A stretch of 64,000 nt of DNA from JAJRTE01 sp964418585. GTDB lineage: Bacteria > Myxococcota_A > UBA796 > JAJRTE01. The notes below the pieces were generated by a model. That model searched no databases. It was not told the DNA's origin and was given only the letters and a program-made list of their open reading frames with translations. The DNA lies in contig CAYQMG010000032.1 in the NCBI GenBank assembly GCA_964418585.1, positions 1 through 64,000 on the forward strand, in the 5' to 3' direction. How positions within the stretch are numbered: position 1 is the first letter of the stretch; each line of letters starts with the position of its first letter. Below are positions 45,084 through 55,300 of this stretch, piece after piece. The position numbers were made by a program, and so were the translations under genes.

Positions 45084-45905
45084 ATGGCGGAGCCCCAGGA
45101 GTTTGTTTACGGAATCAATCCAATCCATGAGTTGGTCGCTGCCTATCCCGAGGAGGTGCAGGAGATACTCATCGCACGCCATCGCAAGGACCCGCGGATT
45201 CGGCGCCTGCTCGAGGCGGCCGAGTCGAGGGGGATTCCGGTGCATGGACGCCCCAACGAGGCGCTCACCCGCCTGGCTGGAAACGTACACCATCAAGGAC
45301 TGGTGGCGGTGGTGAGCGGGTTCCGGTACACGCCGCTCGACACGCTCGTGACACGCCTCGAGCAGGTGCGCACGCCCCTGGTGCTGCTGCTCGATGGGAT
45401 CCAGGACCCGGGCAATCTGGGCGCGCTCATTCGTAGCGCCCACGTGCTGGGTGCTGATGCCGTGATCATCCCGCGGGACCGGGCGGCTCGAGTGACGCCG
45501 GCGGCCCGCAAGGCGTCGGCCGGGGCCACGGAGCACCTGCCGGTGGTGCGGGTGACCAACGTGGCGCGGACCATGGTGCACCTGTTCGAGGAGGTTGGTA
45601 TCTGGTGGGTCGGGCTGGACGCCGAGGCGGGGGGGCTGTTGCACGAGACCGACCTTGATGCCCCGTTGGGATTGGTCATCGGCGGAGAGGGCAAGGGCAT
45701 GCGCCAGTTGACCCGGAAGCGCTGCCATTTTCTTTGCAAGATTCCTTCGGCGGGCACCACGGGGGTGGGTTCGCTGAATGCGGCCGCAGCCGGGGCCATT
45801 GCACTTTACGAGGTGCAGCGTCAGAGGTCGGCGGCTCGAGGTGCGGCCTCGCCGGCACTGGATGCCGACTCCACCGGCGGTTCCGGAGGCAGCGAGGGGC
45901 CGTAA
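45084..45905 (+). CDS. rlmB: SpoU/TrmH-family 2'-O-methyltransferase (RlmB-like)
   Basis: A 273-residue SPOUT methyltransferase, most like the enzyme that methylates G2251 of 23S rRNA. The N-terminal substrate-binding domain begins FVYGINPIHELV, the usual start of RlmB. The knotted catalytic domain has the three motifs: DPGNLGALIRSAHVLGADA (motif 1 with the key Asn and Arg), LGLVIGGEGKGM (motif 2) and VGSLNAAAAGAIALYE (motif 3). The C-terminal 25 residues are a Gly/Ser/Ala-rich tail. Its 3' end overlaps the convergent lytic transglycosylase gene by 85 bp. A close paralogue with a different rRNA target cannot be excluded. Confidence 0.9.
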   Translation: MAEPQEFVYGINPIHELVAAYPEEVQEILIARHRKDPRIRRLLEAAESRGIPVHGRPNEALTRLAGNVHHQGLVAVVSGFRYTPLDTLVTRLEQVRTPLVLLLDGIQDPGNLGALIRSAHVLGADAVIIPRDRAARVTPAARKASAGATEHLPVVRVTNVARTMVHLFEEVGIWWVGLDAEAGGLLHETDLDAPLGLVIGGEGKGMRQLTRKRCHFLCKIPSAGTTGVGSLNAAAAGAIALYEVQRQRSAARGAASPALDADSTGGSGGSEGP

Positions 45906-48322
45906 GCCGCCAGGTAGCCGGCAAAGTTTCGTATGACCGCACGGACGTAGTTCCGGGTCTCCCGGTAGGGAATCTCCTCGACGAAGGCGTCGTCCTCGAG
46001 ATCCCCCATGGTGGCAAGCCATGTCGCCACCACGGACGGCCCGGCATTGTAGGCGGCCAGGGCTCGAGCCAGGCTGTCCCCGTGGGCTTCGAGCATGGCC
46101 CGGAGGTACTCGGTTCCGAGTCTGAGGTTGAAGTCCGGCCGCTTCAGGTAGTAGGCGCGATACCCTCGAATGTTCAGCCATCGGCAGATGATCCGGCCGG
46201 TTCGTGGCATGATTTGCATGAGACCTCGAGCACCTGCCCGGCTCCCCGCGGTCGGGTCGAACACGCTTTCCTGACGGATGATGGCGGCCACGAGCGTTGG
46301 TTCCACGCCGCGGCCCAGGGCGTGTCGGACGATTGCCTCACGAAACGGGAACGGGTAGGCCAACGCCACCCGGGAGGGAACGATTGCGTCCCCGGCGGTC
46401 AGTGTCCGGAGGTAGTGGAGCCCGTATTGCATCCCGTAGTAGAGGGAGCCCATGGCATGGCGGAGGGCTGCGGCCATCCATCGGGCGGTGCTCCCGGCTG
46501 CGGGATGGTGCGCTGCGGCGTAGAGTTCGCGGCGTGCCCCGGATTCATCCCCCATGAGCCACAGTTCCTTGGCACGCTCGAGGTGGAGGGCCGGGCCCGG
46601 GGACTGGATACCGGCGAGGTGGTCCTCGAACCCGGGAAACAGCAGCGACAGGCCCAGGCGGGCAGGGGAAGACGCGGGGAAGGGTGGATCGCCCCGCGGC
46701 ATCTCCACCGATTCCTGGCTCTCCGCCGTCTCCGGAATGCGGACTCGAGGCCGGGTGCCGCCCAGCCGCCATCCAGCCAGGATCCCGTAGTAAGAGAAGG
46801 GAAAACGATAGGCCACGTCGTCCAGGACCGCCGAGCCGCGGATCGGATTTCCGGTCGCCTCCAGGACCCGTCCGAGCCAGTAACGTGCCTGGGCTTCGTC
46901 CAGGGAGCCCACCGGCACCTCCTGGAGGATGGACCGCAACGACAGCAGGGCTCGAGGCCAGTCGCGACTTCGAATGAATCCCCACGTGCTCAGCCAACGG
47001 GCCTCGGAGGCCCGTGGATGGTCTGGGAAACGACGGACGACCTCTCGGTACAGGGCATCCGCGTCCGCACGGCGCCCGGCCTTGCGACGCAGGTAGGCGA
47101 GAAGAAAATAGGCGTCCACCCCGTCCTCGCCGGGACCTGCGGCAACGTACCGTTCGAGCAGCGCTTCCCGGGCTTCCGGTTCGTCGGCTTCGGCCAGGGC
47201 TCGCGCCCATTCCCGCACCGTGGACCAGCGGGGGTCGCCCATGGCGATTTCCTCTGCCAGCACCTTCTCCAGGTAGGGCGCCGCGCGCTCCAGCCGGTGG
47301 GTCCGCAAAAAATAGAGTCCGCGCAACCGTTCGAAATCCAGTCGGTTTCTCGGGCAGGGACAGGTGTCGATCGCTTCCTCGATCGCCTCGTACAGCGGAA
47401 CATTGCGCCGGGAGGTCAACTGGCGGGCCAGCCGGTCGTGCTGGAAGCTCCAGTCCACACAACGCTGCTCCGGACGAAGCTCCGCCCCAAGTCGCTCGGC
47501 CGCTCGGTCGGCCCGGGCGGCCAGCCTGCCGTCACCGTATTGCGCTGCCCGCCGGTAGTAAACGTAGGCGTCCAGCGGTTGGCGCGATTCCACCGACCGG
47601 CCGAGATAGTAGTAGAGGACCGAGCGTGGCGGCGCCGGGGACGCGGCCAGGGCCAGCGAAAAGCTCGTCTCCGCCTCCTCCATGCGGCCTCGAGCCAGGT
47701 GGACGCGCCCTTCGAAATAGTGGGCCCAGCCTTTTTGCGTCGTGCCAGGATGGGACAACAGACGCTGGGCATAGTCCGCCACCGCTTCCAGCCTCGCATC
47801 GTCCGCCGGACCGTCTCCCGCCTCGAGAAGAATCATCCGCGCCAGATCACGGTAGAAATAGTCGGAAAATGCTGGATAGTCCTCCAGCAGCGCCCGATAG
47901 AGCACGCGCGCAGCCACAAAGTCCCGGCGGCCAAACCGCTTCCGCGCCTCGAGAAAACGCGCGCGCAAGGCCTGGCGCTCCGGCGACATCTCCGGGTCGG
48001 TCGCCGGAACCGTCACATCCGTCTCCGGAAGCTCGAGCCGCTGGATCGGAACCGACAATGCCAGCCGAAAAGGCCCGCCTCGCTCTGGGCGCTCCATGCT
48101 CGGAAACCAGGACGGACCGGGCATCCTGACGCCTCCAGCCGTCGCCGACCCGGACAGCAGCAGACAGGCTCCCACCCAGAGGCACACCAGTCCTTTCGGA
48201 ACCCGTCCCCCGCCTACCCCCCGGGTACGACCCGTTGTCCGGCCCCTCGAGGGGCGGCTCGAGCCCGTGCTGCGCACGCCGGCTTGCCACCCGATCCTAC
48301 GCCTTTCCACCCATCGCCTCAT
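45821..48322 (-). CDS. Soluble lytic murein transglycosylase (Slt70-like)
   Basis: An 833-residue periplasmic enzyme cleaving peptidoglycan between MurNAc and GlcNAc to form 1,6-anhydro ends. An Arg-rich N-terminus of 41 residues leads into a hydrophobic export signal (LVCLWVGACLLLSGSATA). About 550 residues of TPR-like helical superhelix follow (ALYREVVRRFPDHPRASEAR and similar). The C-terminal SLT domain has the catalytic Glu in IIRQESVFDP, then AGARGLMQIMPRTG, LRLGTEYLRAM and ALAAYNAGPSVVATWL. Larger than E. coli Slt70 (about 645) because of extra repeats. The start is uncertain; 48322 is the first ATG of the frame. Confidence 0.88.
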   Translation of the reverse strand: MRRWVERRRIGWQAGVRSTGSSRPSRGRTTGRTRGVGGGRVPKGLVCLWVGACLLLSGSATAGGVRMPGPSWFPSMERPERGGPFRLALSVPIQRLELPETDVTVPATDPEMSPERQALRARFLEARKRFGRRDFVAARVLYRALLEDYPAFSDYFYRDLARMILLEAGDGPADDARLEAVADYAQRLLSHPGTTQKGWAHYFEGRVHLARGRMEEAETSFSLALAASPAPPRSVLYYYLGRSVESRQPLDAYVYYRRAAQYGDGRLAARADRAAERLGAELRPEQRCVDWSFQHDRLARQLTSRRNVPLYEAIEEAIDTCPCPRNRLDFERLRGLYFLRTHRLERAAPYLEKVLAEEIAMGDPRWSTVREWARALAEADEPEAREALLERYVAAGPGEDGVDAYFLLAYLRRKAGRRADADALYREVVRRFPDHPRASEARWLSTWGFIRSRDWPRALLSLRSILQEVPVGSLDEAQARYWLGRVLEATGNPIRGSAVLDDVAYRFPFSYYGILAGWRLGGTRPRVRIPETAESQESVEMPRGDPPFPASSPARLGLSLLFPGFEDHLAGIQSPGPALHLERAKELWLMGDESGARRELYAAAHHPAAGSTARWMAAALRHAMGSLYYGMQYGLHYLRTLTAGDAIVPSRVALAYPFPFREAIVRHALGRGVEPTLVAAIIRQESVFDPTAGSRAGARGLMQIMPRTGRIICRWLNIRGYRAYYLKRPDFNLRLGTEYLRAMLEAHGDSLARALAAYNAGPSVVATWLATMGDLEDDAFVEEIPYRETRNYVRAVIRNFAGYLAAYGPSLPPEPPVESASSAGEAAPRAADL

Positions 48323-48665
48323 CGCTTGACAACCCTGTCCGCGACGCCGGTCTGACGCGCTTTCACTGTATCATCCCCGCGGCGCTCCGGCCACTGTGTC
48401 TGCAAATGGGACCTAGACCGTTGCAAGGTGGGGGACATAATTTCATCGAAGGACGCGAGGCTGCGATGAATATGTCCAGAAAACGATCCAATTTTTCACT
48501 TTTGACTCGCTTTTGTCGCAAACTCGAGACAAAATCGTCCAGGTGAATCCTGGTCATGGTCTGGCAGCGCGCCCTGAAGCTGCCCCGGCGTGGCAGGAAG
48601 CGCGTTCCCACCGTGCGGGCCTGGCCCCGGGGATTCGGGAAAGGCCGTCATACTGAGGTGAGAGC
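48323..48665. other. Divergent intergenic region, 343 bp, with an A/T-rich patch
   Basis: Between the transglycosylase (minus) and the GGDEF-EAL gene (plus). It holds a candidate small ORF at 48466-48546 with a -10-like CATAAT at 48436-48441, and a perfect 7-bp inverted repeat TTTTGTC/GACAAAA (48511-48517, 48528-48534). The patch is clearly more A/T-rich than its surroundings. Confidence 0.5.
48466..48546 (+). CDS. Candidate 26-residue basic small protein
   Basis: ATG at 48466 has GAGG 5 nt upstream and a -10-like CATAAT (with TAGACC 16 nt before it) about 25 nt before the ATG. The peptide is strongly basic (net charge about +7) with Ser, Phe and Leu, for example MSRKRSNF and LLTRFCRKLETK. 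The 3' part overlaps a 7-bp inverted repeat. It could be a real small protein, a leader peptide for the GGDEF-EAL gene, or chance. No homologue is recognised. Confidence 0.3.
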   Translation: MNMSRKRSNFSLLTRFCRKLETKSSR

Positions 48666-50603
48666 ATGGGGCGAACACAGCAGAGTCGACGTGACATCAT
48701 TGAGCTTGTCGCAGGGATCAATGCCGCGTTTGTGGACACGGAGGGTGGGACGGATGGGCAACTGCGGCTGGTGACGAACCGGTGCGGGGAGTTTTTGGGG
48801 GTTGACCGGGCTTACGTGGTGTTGTTGTCGGAGGAGACGTCGGAGTGTGTGGGGGCTCATGAGTGGTGTGCGGAGGATGTCCGGCCGTCGGGGGAGGTGC
48901 TGCGGACGCTACGGCAGGGTGAGATTTCGTGGTTGATGGACCAGTTGAAGGTGGGCACGGCGGTGAGCGTGGAGAGTATTGAAGCGCTGCCTGGGCATGC
49001 GGAGGGGGAGCGGCGCCTGTTCGAGCGGAACGAGGTGCAGTCGTTGCTGGCCGCCCCGATCATGGGGGATCACTCGCTGATGGGGTATCTCGCGGTGGAG
49101 GTGACCCGGGGGGGGCGTGCGTGGAGCGAGGAGGAGCAGTTATTGCTGAGGCTTCTTGCGGACACGGTGGGTCGGGCCCTGGACCACAAGCGTGCCAAGG
49201 ATGAACTGGGGGCGCACCGTGCGCGTATCGAGGCCATCGAGGCGGATGGGAGCGAGCGTTTGGCGGTGACGGTTCAAAAACTAAAGGAGGAGCTTGCTCA
49301 ACTACAAGTGCTTGAGCGGCGGCTTCAGTATCTGTCGTCGCATGATCCGCTGACGAACGTTCCGAACCGAGCCACCCTGGTGGATCATCTGCGCCATGTG
49401 GTGGCGGAGGCGGCGATGGGGGATCATGGTGCGCTGCTTTTGATCGATCTTGACAACTTCAAGATACTGAACGAGACATTGGGGTATCGAGCGGGCGATG
49501 AGATCCTGATGGGGGTGGTGCGGATTTTGAGGAGCAATTTGCGGGAGGGGGATTTCCTGGCGCGGTTGGGGGGGGACGAGTTTGCGGTTCTGTTGAAGGG
49601 AACGTCTCGGGAAGGTGCCCGGAAGGTTGCGGAGAAGTTGCGTGCAGCGGTGGAGACGCAGGAACTGGAACTGGTGACGCAGGATGTGCAGTGCAGCCTG
49701 ACGATAAGTATTGGGGCGGTATTCGTGGACGGGAGTGCGGACAGTCAGAAGGTGCTCGCCTATGCGGATGCAGCGCTGTACGCGGCGAAGGAGCGTGGAC
49801 GGAACCGTGCTCATTTTGCGGAGCCGGGGCAGCAGGATTTGTTGGCGGAGCTTGCCGAGACCAACGAGATGATCAGTTTGATCCGTGCTGCGTTGCGCGA
49901 GGAGCGTTTTGTGCTGATGTTTCAGCGGATCGTGGAGATCGAGACGGGAAAGGTGCGGCATCACGAGGTACTTCTTCGGCTTGCGGACGGGACGGGGCGG
50001 CTCATCCCGCCCAATCGATTCATTCCGGTGGCGGAGCGGTTTGGTCTCATGCCCCAGGTGGACTACTGGGTTGTGCGTGCGTCGCTGCAGGCGTTGGCTC
50101 GCTATCCGGGCCTGAAGGTGTTTGTGAACATTTCGGGCGCCAACCTGGGCGATGAAGGCTTGCTGGCGAACATTGAGCACGACATTCTGGAGAGCGGTAT
50201 CGATCCGGGCAGGATCGGCTTCGAGATCACCGAGACCACCGCGGTGAAGGACCTGGTGTCTGCCGAGCGTTGGATCCTTCGCCTGAAGAACCTTGGCTGT
50301 CGTTTCGCCCTGGACGATTTCGGTATCGGGTTTTCATCGTTCACCTATCTTCGCATGTTGCCCGTGGACTACCTGAAGATCGATGGTTCGTATGTCCGGA
50401 ACATGGACACCGACACCACCCATCATGCGCTCGTCCAGGCCATGAACACCGTGGCGCACACGCTGGACAAGAAAACCGTGGCCGAATTCGTGGAGTCGGA
50501 TGCGGTCATGAAAACCTTGCAGAAACTCGGTGTGGACTATGGCCAGGGCTACTACATCGGAAGACCCTGCCTCGAGCCCGAAGGGCTCCAGAGTTCCAGT
50601 TGA
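48666..50603 (+). CDS. GAF-GGDEF-EAL cyclic-di-GMP protein
   Basis: A 645-residue cytoplasmic signalling protein. Residues about 10-180 form a GAF sensor domain; a short coiled linker leads to the diguanylate cyclase domain, where GGDEF is intact at 302-306 with an inhibitory RxxD site (REGD) 5 residues before it. The EAL-like phosphodiesterase domain (about 405-640) has EVL (434-436) in place of EAL, but keeps NISG, ETTAV, DDFGIGFSS and KIDGSYVRN, so metal-binding residues are mostly present. It may make, degrade or sense c-di-GMP; activity of the EAL half is uncertain. GAGG precedes the ATG by 7 nt. Confidence 0.92.
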   Translation: MGRTQQSRRDIIELVAGINAAFVDTEGGTDGQLRLVTNRCGEFLGVDRAYVVLLSEETSECVGAHEWCAEDVRPSGEVLRTLRQGEISWLMDQLKVGTAVSVESIEALPGHAEGERRLFERNEVQSLLAAPIMGDHSLMGYLAVEVTRGGRAWSEEEQLLLRLLADTVGRALDHKRAKDELGAHRARIEAIEADGSERLAVTVQKLKEELAQLQVLERRLQYLSSHDPLTNVPNRATLVDHLRHVVAEAAMGDHGALLLIDLDNFKILNETLGYRAGDEILMGVVRILRSNLREGDFLARLGGDEFAVLLKGTSREGARKVAEKLRAAVETQELELVTQDVQCSLTISIGAVFVDGSADSQKVLAYADAALYAAKERGRNRAHFAEPGQQDLLAELAETNEMISLIRAALREERFVLMFQRIVEIETGKVRHHEVLLRLADGTGRLIPPNRFIPVAERFGLMPQVDYWVVRASLQALARYPGLKVFVNISGANLGDEGLLANIEHDILESGIDPGRIGFEITETTAVKDLVSAERWILRLKNLGCRFALDDFGIGFSSFTYLRMLPVDYLKIDGSYVRNMDTDTTHHALVQAMNTVAHTLDKKTVAEFVESDAVMKTLQKLGVDYGQGYYIGRPCLEPEGLQSSS

Positions 50604-50811
50604 CCCACCTGTTCGTGCCTCATTTGGGGGTGCGTTCTTTTTTCTCCACCCTGCGTGCATGCGCCTTCCCGGGTCCTCGAGGTGGGGAGGTCTGCGCAAC
50701 ATGAATTTCACTTGAAAGGGGCACGGCCTTCTGATAAAAGAGGGTGACTTCTGGTGACCCGTACAGGAGCCGGCGAGGCGGCTCCAGAAACACAACAACC
50801 AAGGAGTGCTT

Positions 50812-51510
50812 GTGAATAAGGTGTTTCCAAGCGTCGCAGAGGCCCTGTTCGACCTCACCGACGGCGCGACCATCATGGCAGGGGGTTTCGGATTGTGCGG
50901 GATTCCGGAAAACCTGATCCGCGCCATCCGGGACAAGGGTGTCAAGGACCTCACGTTCATCAGCAACAATGCGGGGATTGACGACGAGGGGCTCGGATTG
51001 CTGCTGCAGACGAGGCAGGTGAAGAAGATGATCTCGTCCTATGTGGGGGAGAACAAGATCTTCGAGCAGCAATTTCTGAACGGGGAGCTGGAAGTGGAGC
51101 TGGTTCCCCAGGGGACGTTGGCGGAGCGGATACGGGCGGGGGGTGCCGGGATTCCGGCGTTTTACACGCCCACGGGGGTTGGGACGCGGATTGCGGAGGG
51201 CAAGGAGGTCCGTGTATTCGACGGGAAGGAGTACCTTCTGGAGCGCGGGTTGACTGCCGATTTTGCCATCGTGAAGGCGTGGAAGGGGGATCGTTGGGGC
51301 AACCTGGTCTACCGGAAGACGGCGCGGAACTTCAACCCGATGATGGCGACAGCGGCTCGAGTCACCATTGCCGAGGTGGAGGAACTGGTGGAGCTGGGCG
51401 ACATCGATCCCGACATGGTGCACACGCCGGGGATCTTCGTGCAGCGGATCGTGGTGGGCGAGCGCTACATCAAGCGCATCGAGCAACGGACAATCCGGCA
51501 GGAGGGTTAA
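50812..51510 (+). CDS. scoA: 3-oxoacid CoA-transferase subunit A (ScoA-like)
   Basis: A 232-residue alpha subunit of succinyl-CoA:3-ketoacid CoA-transferase, which activates acetoacetate or a similar 3-oxoacid using succinyl-CoA. The GTG at 50812 is preceded by AAGGAG with a 5-nt gap. The conserved FGLCGIPENLI, SNNAG, EVELVPQGTLAERIRAGGAG and FYTPTGVGT segments are present. It is followed 3 bp later by subunit B, so they are co-translated. With the phasin/phaR genes at 28 kb, it fits a cell able to use hydroxybutyrate-type storage or ketone bodies. Confidence 0.93.
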   Translation: MNKVFPSVAEALFDLTDGATIMAGGFGLCGIPENLIRAIRDKGVKDLTFISNNAGIDDEGLGLLLQTRQVKKMISSYVGENKIFEQQFLNGELEVELVPQGTLAERIRAGGAGIPAFYTPTGVGTRIAEGKEVRVFDGKEYLLERGLTADFAIVKAWKGDRWGNLVYRKTARNFNPMMATAARVTIAEVEELVELGDIDPDMVHTPGIFVQRIVVGERYIKRIEQRTIRQEG

Positions 51511-51513
51511 TCG

Positions 51514-52173
51514 ATGGCACTGACCCGCGATGAGATAGTGCGCAGGGCCGCCCAGGAACTGAAGGACGGCTACTACGTCAACCTGGGGATAGGGATTCCG
51601 ACCTTGGTGGCCAACCACATCCCGGAAGGGGTGGAGATCGTGCTCGAGTCCGAGAACGGGCTGTTGGGAATCGGCCCATTTCCGTTGGAGCACGAGGTCG
51701 ATCCGGACCTGATCAATGCCGGGAAGCAGACGGTGACCGAGGTGCCTGGGAGTTCCTATTTTTCGAGCGCCGACAGTTTTGGAATGATCCGGGGTGGGCA
51801 CATCGATCTGACCGTGCTGGGGGCCATGCAGGTTTCCGAGAAGGGAGACCTGGCCAACTGGATGATTCCCGGAAAGATGGTCAAGGGGATGGGGGGCGCC
51901 ATGGACCTGGTGGCCGGGGCGCGCAAGGTGGTGGTGACCATGGAGCATTGCACCCGGAAGGGTGGTTTGAAGGTGCTCAAGGAATGCACGCTGCCCCTGA
52001 CCGGGAAGGCATGTGTGGACCTTTTGATCACGGATCTCGCCGTGTTCCAGATCGATCGGGGGCGGGGGATGACCTTGATCGAGTTGGCCCCCGGGGTCAC
52101 CGAGGAAGAGGTTCGGTCCAAGACCGAAGCCCACTACGAGGTTTCGCCGGACCTGAAAACGGTGACTCTGTGA
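51514..52173 (+). CDS. scoB: 3-oxoacid CoA-transferase subunit B (ScoB-like)
   Basis: A 219-residue beta subunit. The catalytic Glu that forms the glutamyl-CoA thioester is in ESENGLLG (Glu47), preceded by the oxyanion-hole segment VNLGIGIPT. GGHIDLTVLGAMQV and KGMGGAMDLVAGARKV are typical of the family. It begins 3 bp after scoA and is followed by a strong terminator, closing a two-gene operon. Confidence 0.94.
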   Translation: MALTRDEIVRRAAQELKDGYYVNLGIGIPTLVANHIPEGVEIVLESENGLLGIGPFPLEHEVDPDLINAGKQTVTEVPGSSYFSSADSFGMIRGGHIDLTVLGAMQVSEKGDLANWMIPGKMVKGMGGAMDLVAGARKVVVTMEHCTRKGGLKVLKECTLPLTGKACVDLLITDLAVFQIDRGRGMTLIELAPGVTEEEVRSKTEAHYEVSPDLKTVTL

Positions 52174-52210
52174 CTGGCTGAACAAGGACACGGGGTTCCT
52201 ACCCGTTCCC

Positions 52211-52259
52211 ACCGGCCAGCAGGACGATCTTCCGTATCGTCGGATGGCCGGTTTTTTTT
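52211..52259 (+). terminator. Rho-independent terminator after scoAB
   Basis: ACCGGCCA / TGGCCGGT outer stem with an inner ACGAT/ATCGT stem and a small loop, followed by a T-run of eight. It begins 37 nt after the scoB stop. Confidence 0.88.
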
Positions 52260-52330
52260 GCAGGCACGCCCTGGCCCGACCGCGCGGTGCGCCCGGGCTT
52301 CACCGCTAGAATTTTCGGAAGCACGACCTC

Positions 52331-55300
52331 ATGGATCGCAACAGTGACAGCTCGAGACCGGCCGGCAACGCGCGGCCGGAGACGGTCAGCATTCAGGTCC
52401 TGGCTGGTGGGACCGAAGCCCTGGTCGCCCGAACCAGGCGACTCATCGGGGTCAGCCCCTTTGTGCTGGTGGCCCGCTCCAGTCTGGCTGCCCGCTTCCT
52501 GCTGGAGCAACTCGACCCCTCACACCACAGTCGCCCCGTCGGGGCAGGAGACGCGGATCTCCCCGAGTCTTCGGTGCTGCTCTACGACCTCGCGGCACCC
52601 CCTGCTCGTCGCCGGGAAGCTCTCGATGCTTTTGCGAACCGCCGGGTGGCCGGCATCGTGGCATGCCCCGTTTCGCTGGTCGACGGACCCTTGCTCTCCG
52701 CAGTGAGCGCGGTCGGCCGGGTACACTGGATCGTGCAGGACGCCCATGCGTTGAGCCTCGAGTCCTCCAGGTTCGTGCCCGAGTTGGTCCGCATCCAGGA
52801 CCTGACACGGCACCCGGGAACAGCTTCCCTCCTCCTTCAGGTTTCCCCGGACGCGCCTCGTGCTCGCGCCGTGGTGGAAGCCTTGCTCGGCACCGAGTCG
52901 GCGGTGGCCGAAGCGTCGGATGGGAACATCGATCGGGTGCGTGTGCGCTGTCTGTTTGTAGATGAAGCGGGCCGTTCGCGAACCGCCCTTCGTCAGGCCC
53001 TGGAACGGGTGCCCGGGTTGTCGACCACGGGCCGGTGCATTTTTCTCGCCAGTGACGACGGGTGGGGGCACGACCGGCTTCCAGCCAACGAACTCGCCAG
53101 TCTTGCCGAGGAGATGGGGTTCCAGGTGGTGGGCGGCGGTGAGATCGGCACTGGAGCCGGTCCGGTGTCCTGGTGCAAGGGGTTGACCGAGCCTCGAGCC
53201 GCCTTGCTTTCGAGCGACCCCGAAGTTTTGCAGTGTGTTCCGCCGGGCCTTCCGACGCTTGTGGTGAGACTTACGCCTCCGGGCTCTATCGACGAGGTGA
53301 TCGAGGAATGTCGTTGTCTGGCGGGAAGAGGCGGAGGTATCTGGACTTACGTCGGTCCTGCTTCTGGGGGTCGCGGGTGGCCCATCGGCCCGGACCTGGT
53401 GCGTTCGATTGCCGAGTATGTGCTCGAGCACTGCGCGGGGGACCGTCCGGTTCCAGTGTCTCTGGAGGCCGTCTGGTCTCACCTGGGGATTGAGGCACCG
53501 CTCGAGGAAGCTGCGCCGGCTCTGGAACGGGTTTTCCAGGCTTTTGTCGGGGCCGGGTTTCTCCGGGCCGTGCGCCGTGCGTATTTTCTGCTCGAGGTGG
53601 CGGATGCGCATCGATTTGGATCGCCTCACATCGACATCGATCCTCGGTATGTCGCGCTTCACGAGCGGTATTCGGCCGCCCTGGCCGCCATGGACATGTT
53701 GGAATCGGTCGAGTTTCGTCTCGAGTCCCGTCTGGCGAAGGACTTGCGTGTTTTTTCCCGGACGCTGGGGTATTCGGTCGGGGAGCTGAACGATTTGTTC
53801 TCTGACATGTCGAGCGACGGTATTGTGCCGTGTCGGCTCTATTTTTCCGGGGCGGAAGGGAACATCGATTTGGAGGTGCAGGGGGCGGGGGATTTCGAGG
53901 CCATGCGTGGCAAGCTGGAAGAGGCCGTGCAAGGGGTTCGTGCCTGGTTGGAGCGGTATCTCGAGGGGGGCTACGAGGTTGTTCGGCGTCTGGCGGAAGT
54001 TGGAGGAGCCCCGGGGGGCGGAGTTCTGTCGCTGCCTTCGTGGGTCGAGGTGGTGACGTCGGAGGCGTCGTCTGGGGAAGGGGAGGGGCGTTCCCTGGTC
54101 GAGCCGGGGGAGGCAGGTACCGTTGCAGGGGTTGGAGAGGAGGAACTGTCGGCCACCCTTCGAGCGTTCCAGGAGGCGTTGAAGGGTTTGGAGGAGGGGG
54201 AGCAGGACCGGGCGTGGGGACGGCTTCTGGACGCCGTATGGGCTCTTGATGAGGATGAGGTGGGTCGGGCGCTGGAATGGGCGGGGGGGGCGAGTGATGT
54301 GGTGGGGCTGACGCGGTTGGTTGCGGTGCGTGTGGCCCTTCTTGCAGCGCACGGGGATCCGAACGAGGCCGCGGGGCTTCTGGAAGCGAGCCTGGGTCGG
54401 GGGGTGGACTCGCCCGTGGCGGGACTGCTGACCGGTCTTCTGAACACCATCGACTACCGGGTGCGGGTGTCGGAGGGGTTTGGCGGAGACATGCCGGAGG
54501 CCGTGCGACGAGCGGCTCTGGTGCTCCCGGCGCTGGAGTCTGTCCCGGCTGAGGAGGTGGCGGAGATCGTCCGTGGGTTGGGGTTTGAGGGCGAGGTGGA
54601 GTCTCTTGGCCTGGGGCAGGTTTCGCTTGTTGTGGGCGGACACCGGTGGCTGCTGGAGAGGCAGACGATTGAGCCGGAGACCGAGGCCCGGTTGTGGCTC
54701 CGGGTGGCTTCTCAGCCGGTGGACGGGATTGAGCCTGCTGTGGCTTTGGCCCGTTTGTCCGAGGCGTTCTTGATGGTGGTGGGCCTTTCAGACCGAGCGC
54801 TTTGCCAGGAACTTGCCCGCCGAGTGGTGGAGGAAAGGCAGGCGAGCGCGGCCATGCACCCGGTTCGGCGAACGGTGGCTCGAGCGCGGGCCCTTGTGGA
54901 ATTGGGGCGGAGTGACGAGGCGCTCGAGCTTCTGGATACGCTATCCGACCCGGAGGGGGTGGGCGCGTCGGAGGTGCTGCATGCCCGGACCGTGGCGCTG
55001 CTTGAGCGTGGCGAAGCGCTTGAGGCCCTGACTCTGCTGGTGGACAGACTGCCATCGGGCCGCACGAGCGTTCAGGCTCGAGGCCTGTTTGCGGCTGCCG
55101 TGGGTGCGTTGGAAGCCCGGTGTGAAGCGGAGGAAGGGTGTAGTGCCTGTTCTCTGCTGGGTTCCGTTTTTTGTCCATCGGGCGGAGAGATCCTGACGTT
55201 GGTGGGGGAGGATCCGTTCGGCGAACCGGATCAGGCGCTCGAGACGCGGTTGAGGAAGCGTACCGATCTGGGCACAGGGACCTGTTCGGTCGATGCCTTG

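Noticed and set aside
52520..55178. Long minus-strand frames opposite the RecQ-like giant gene
   Set aside because: Pro/Arg/Ser-rich shadows without start sites or motifs; the plus strand has consistent coding composition.
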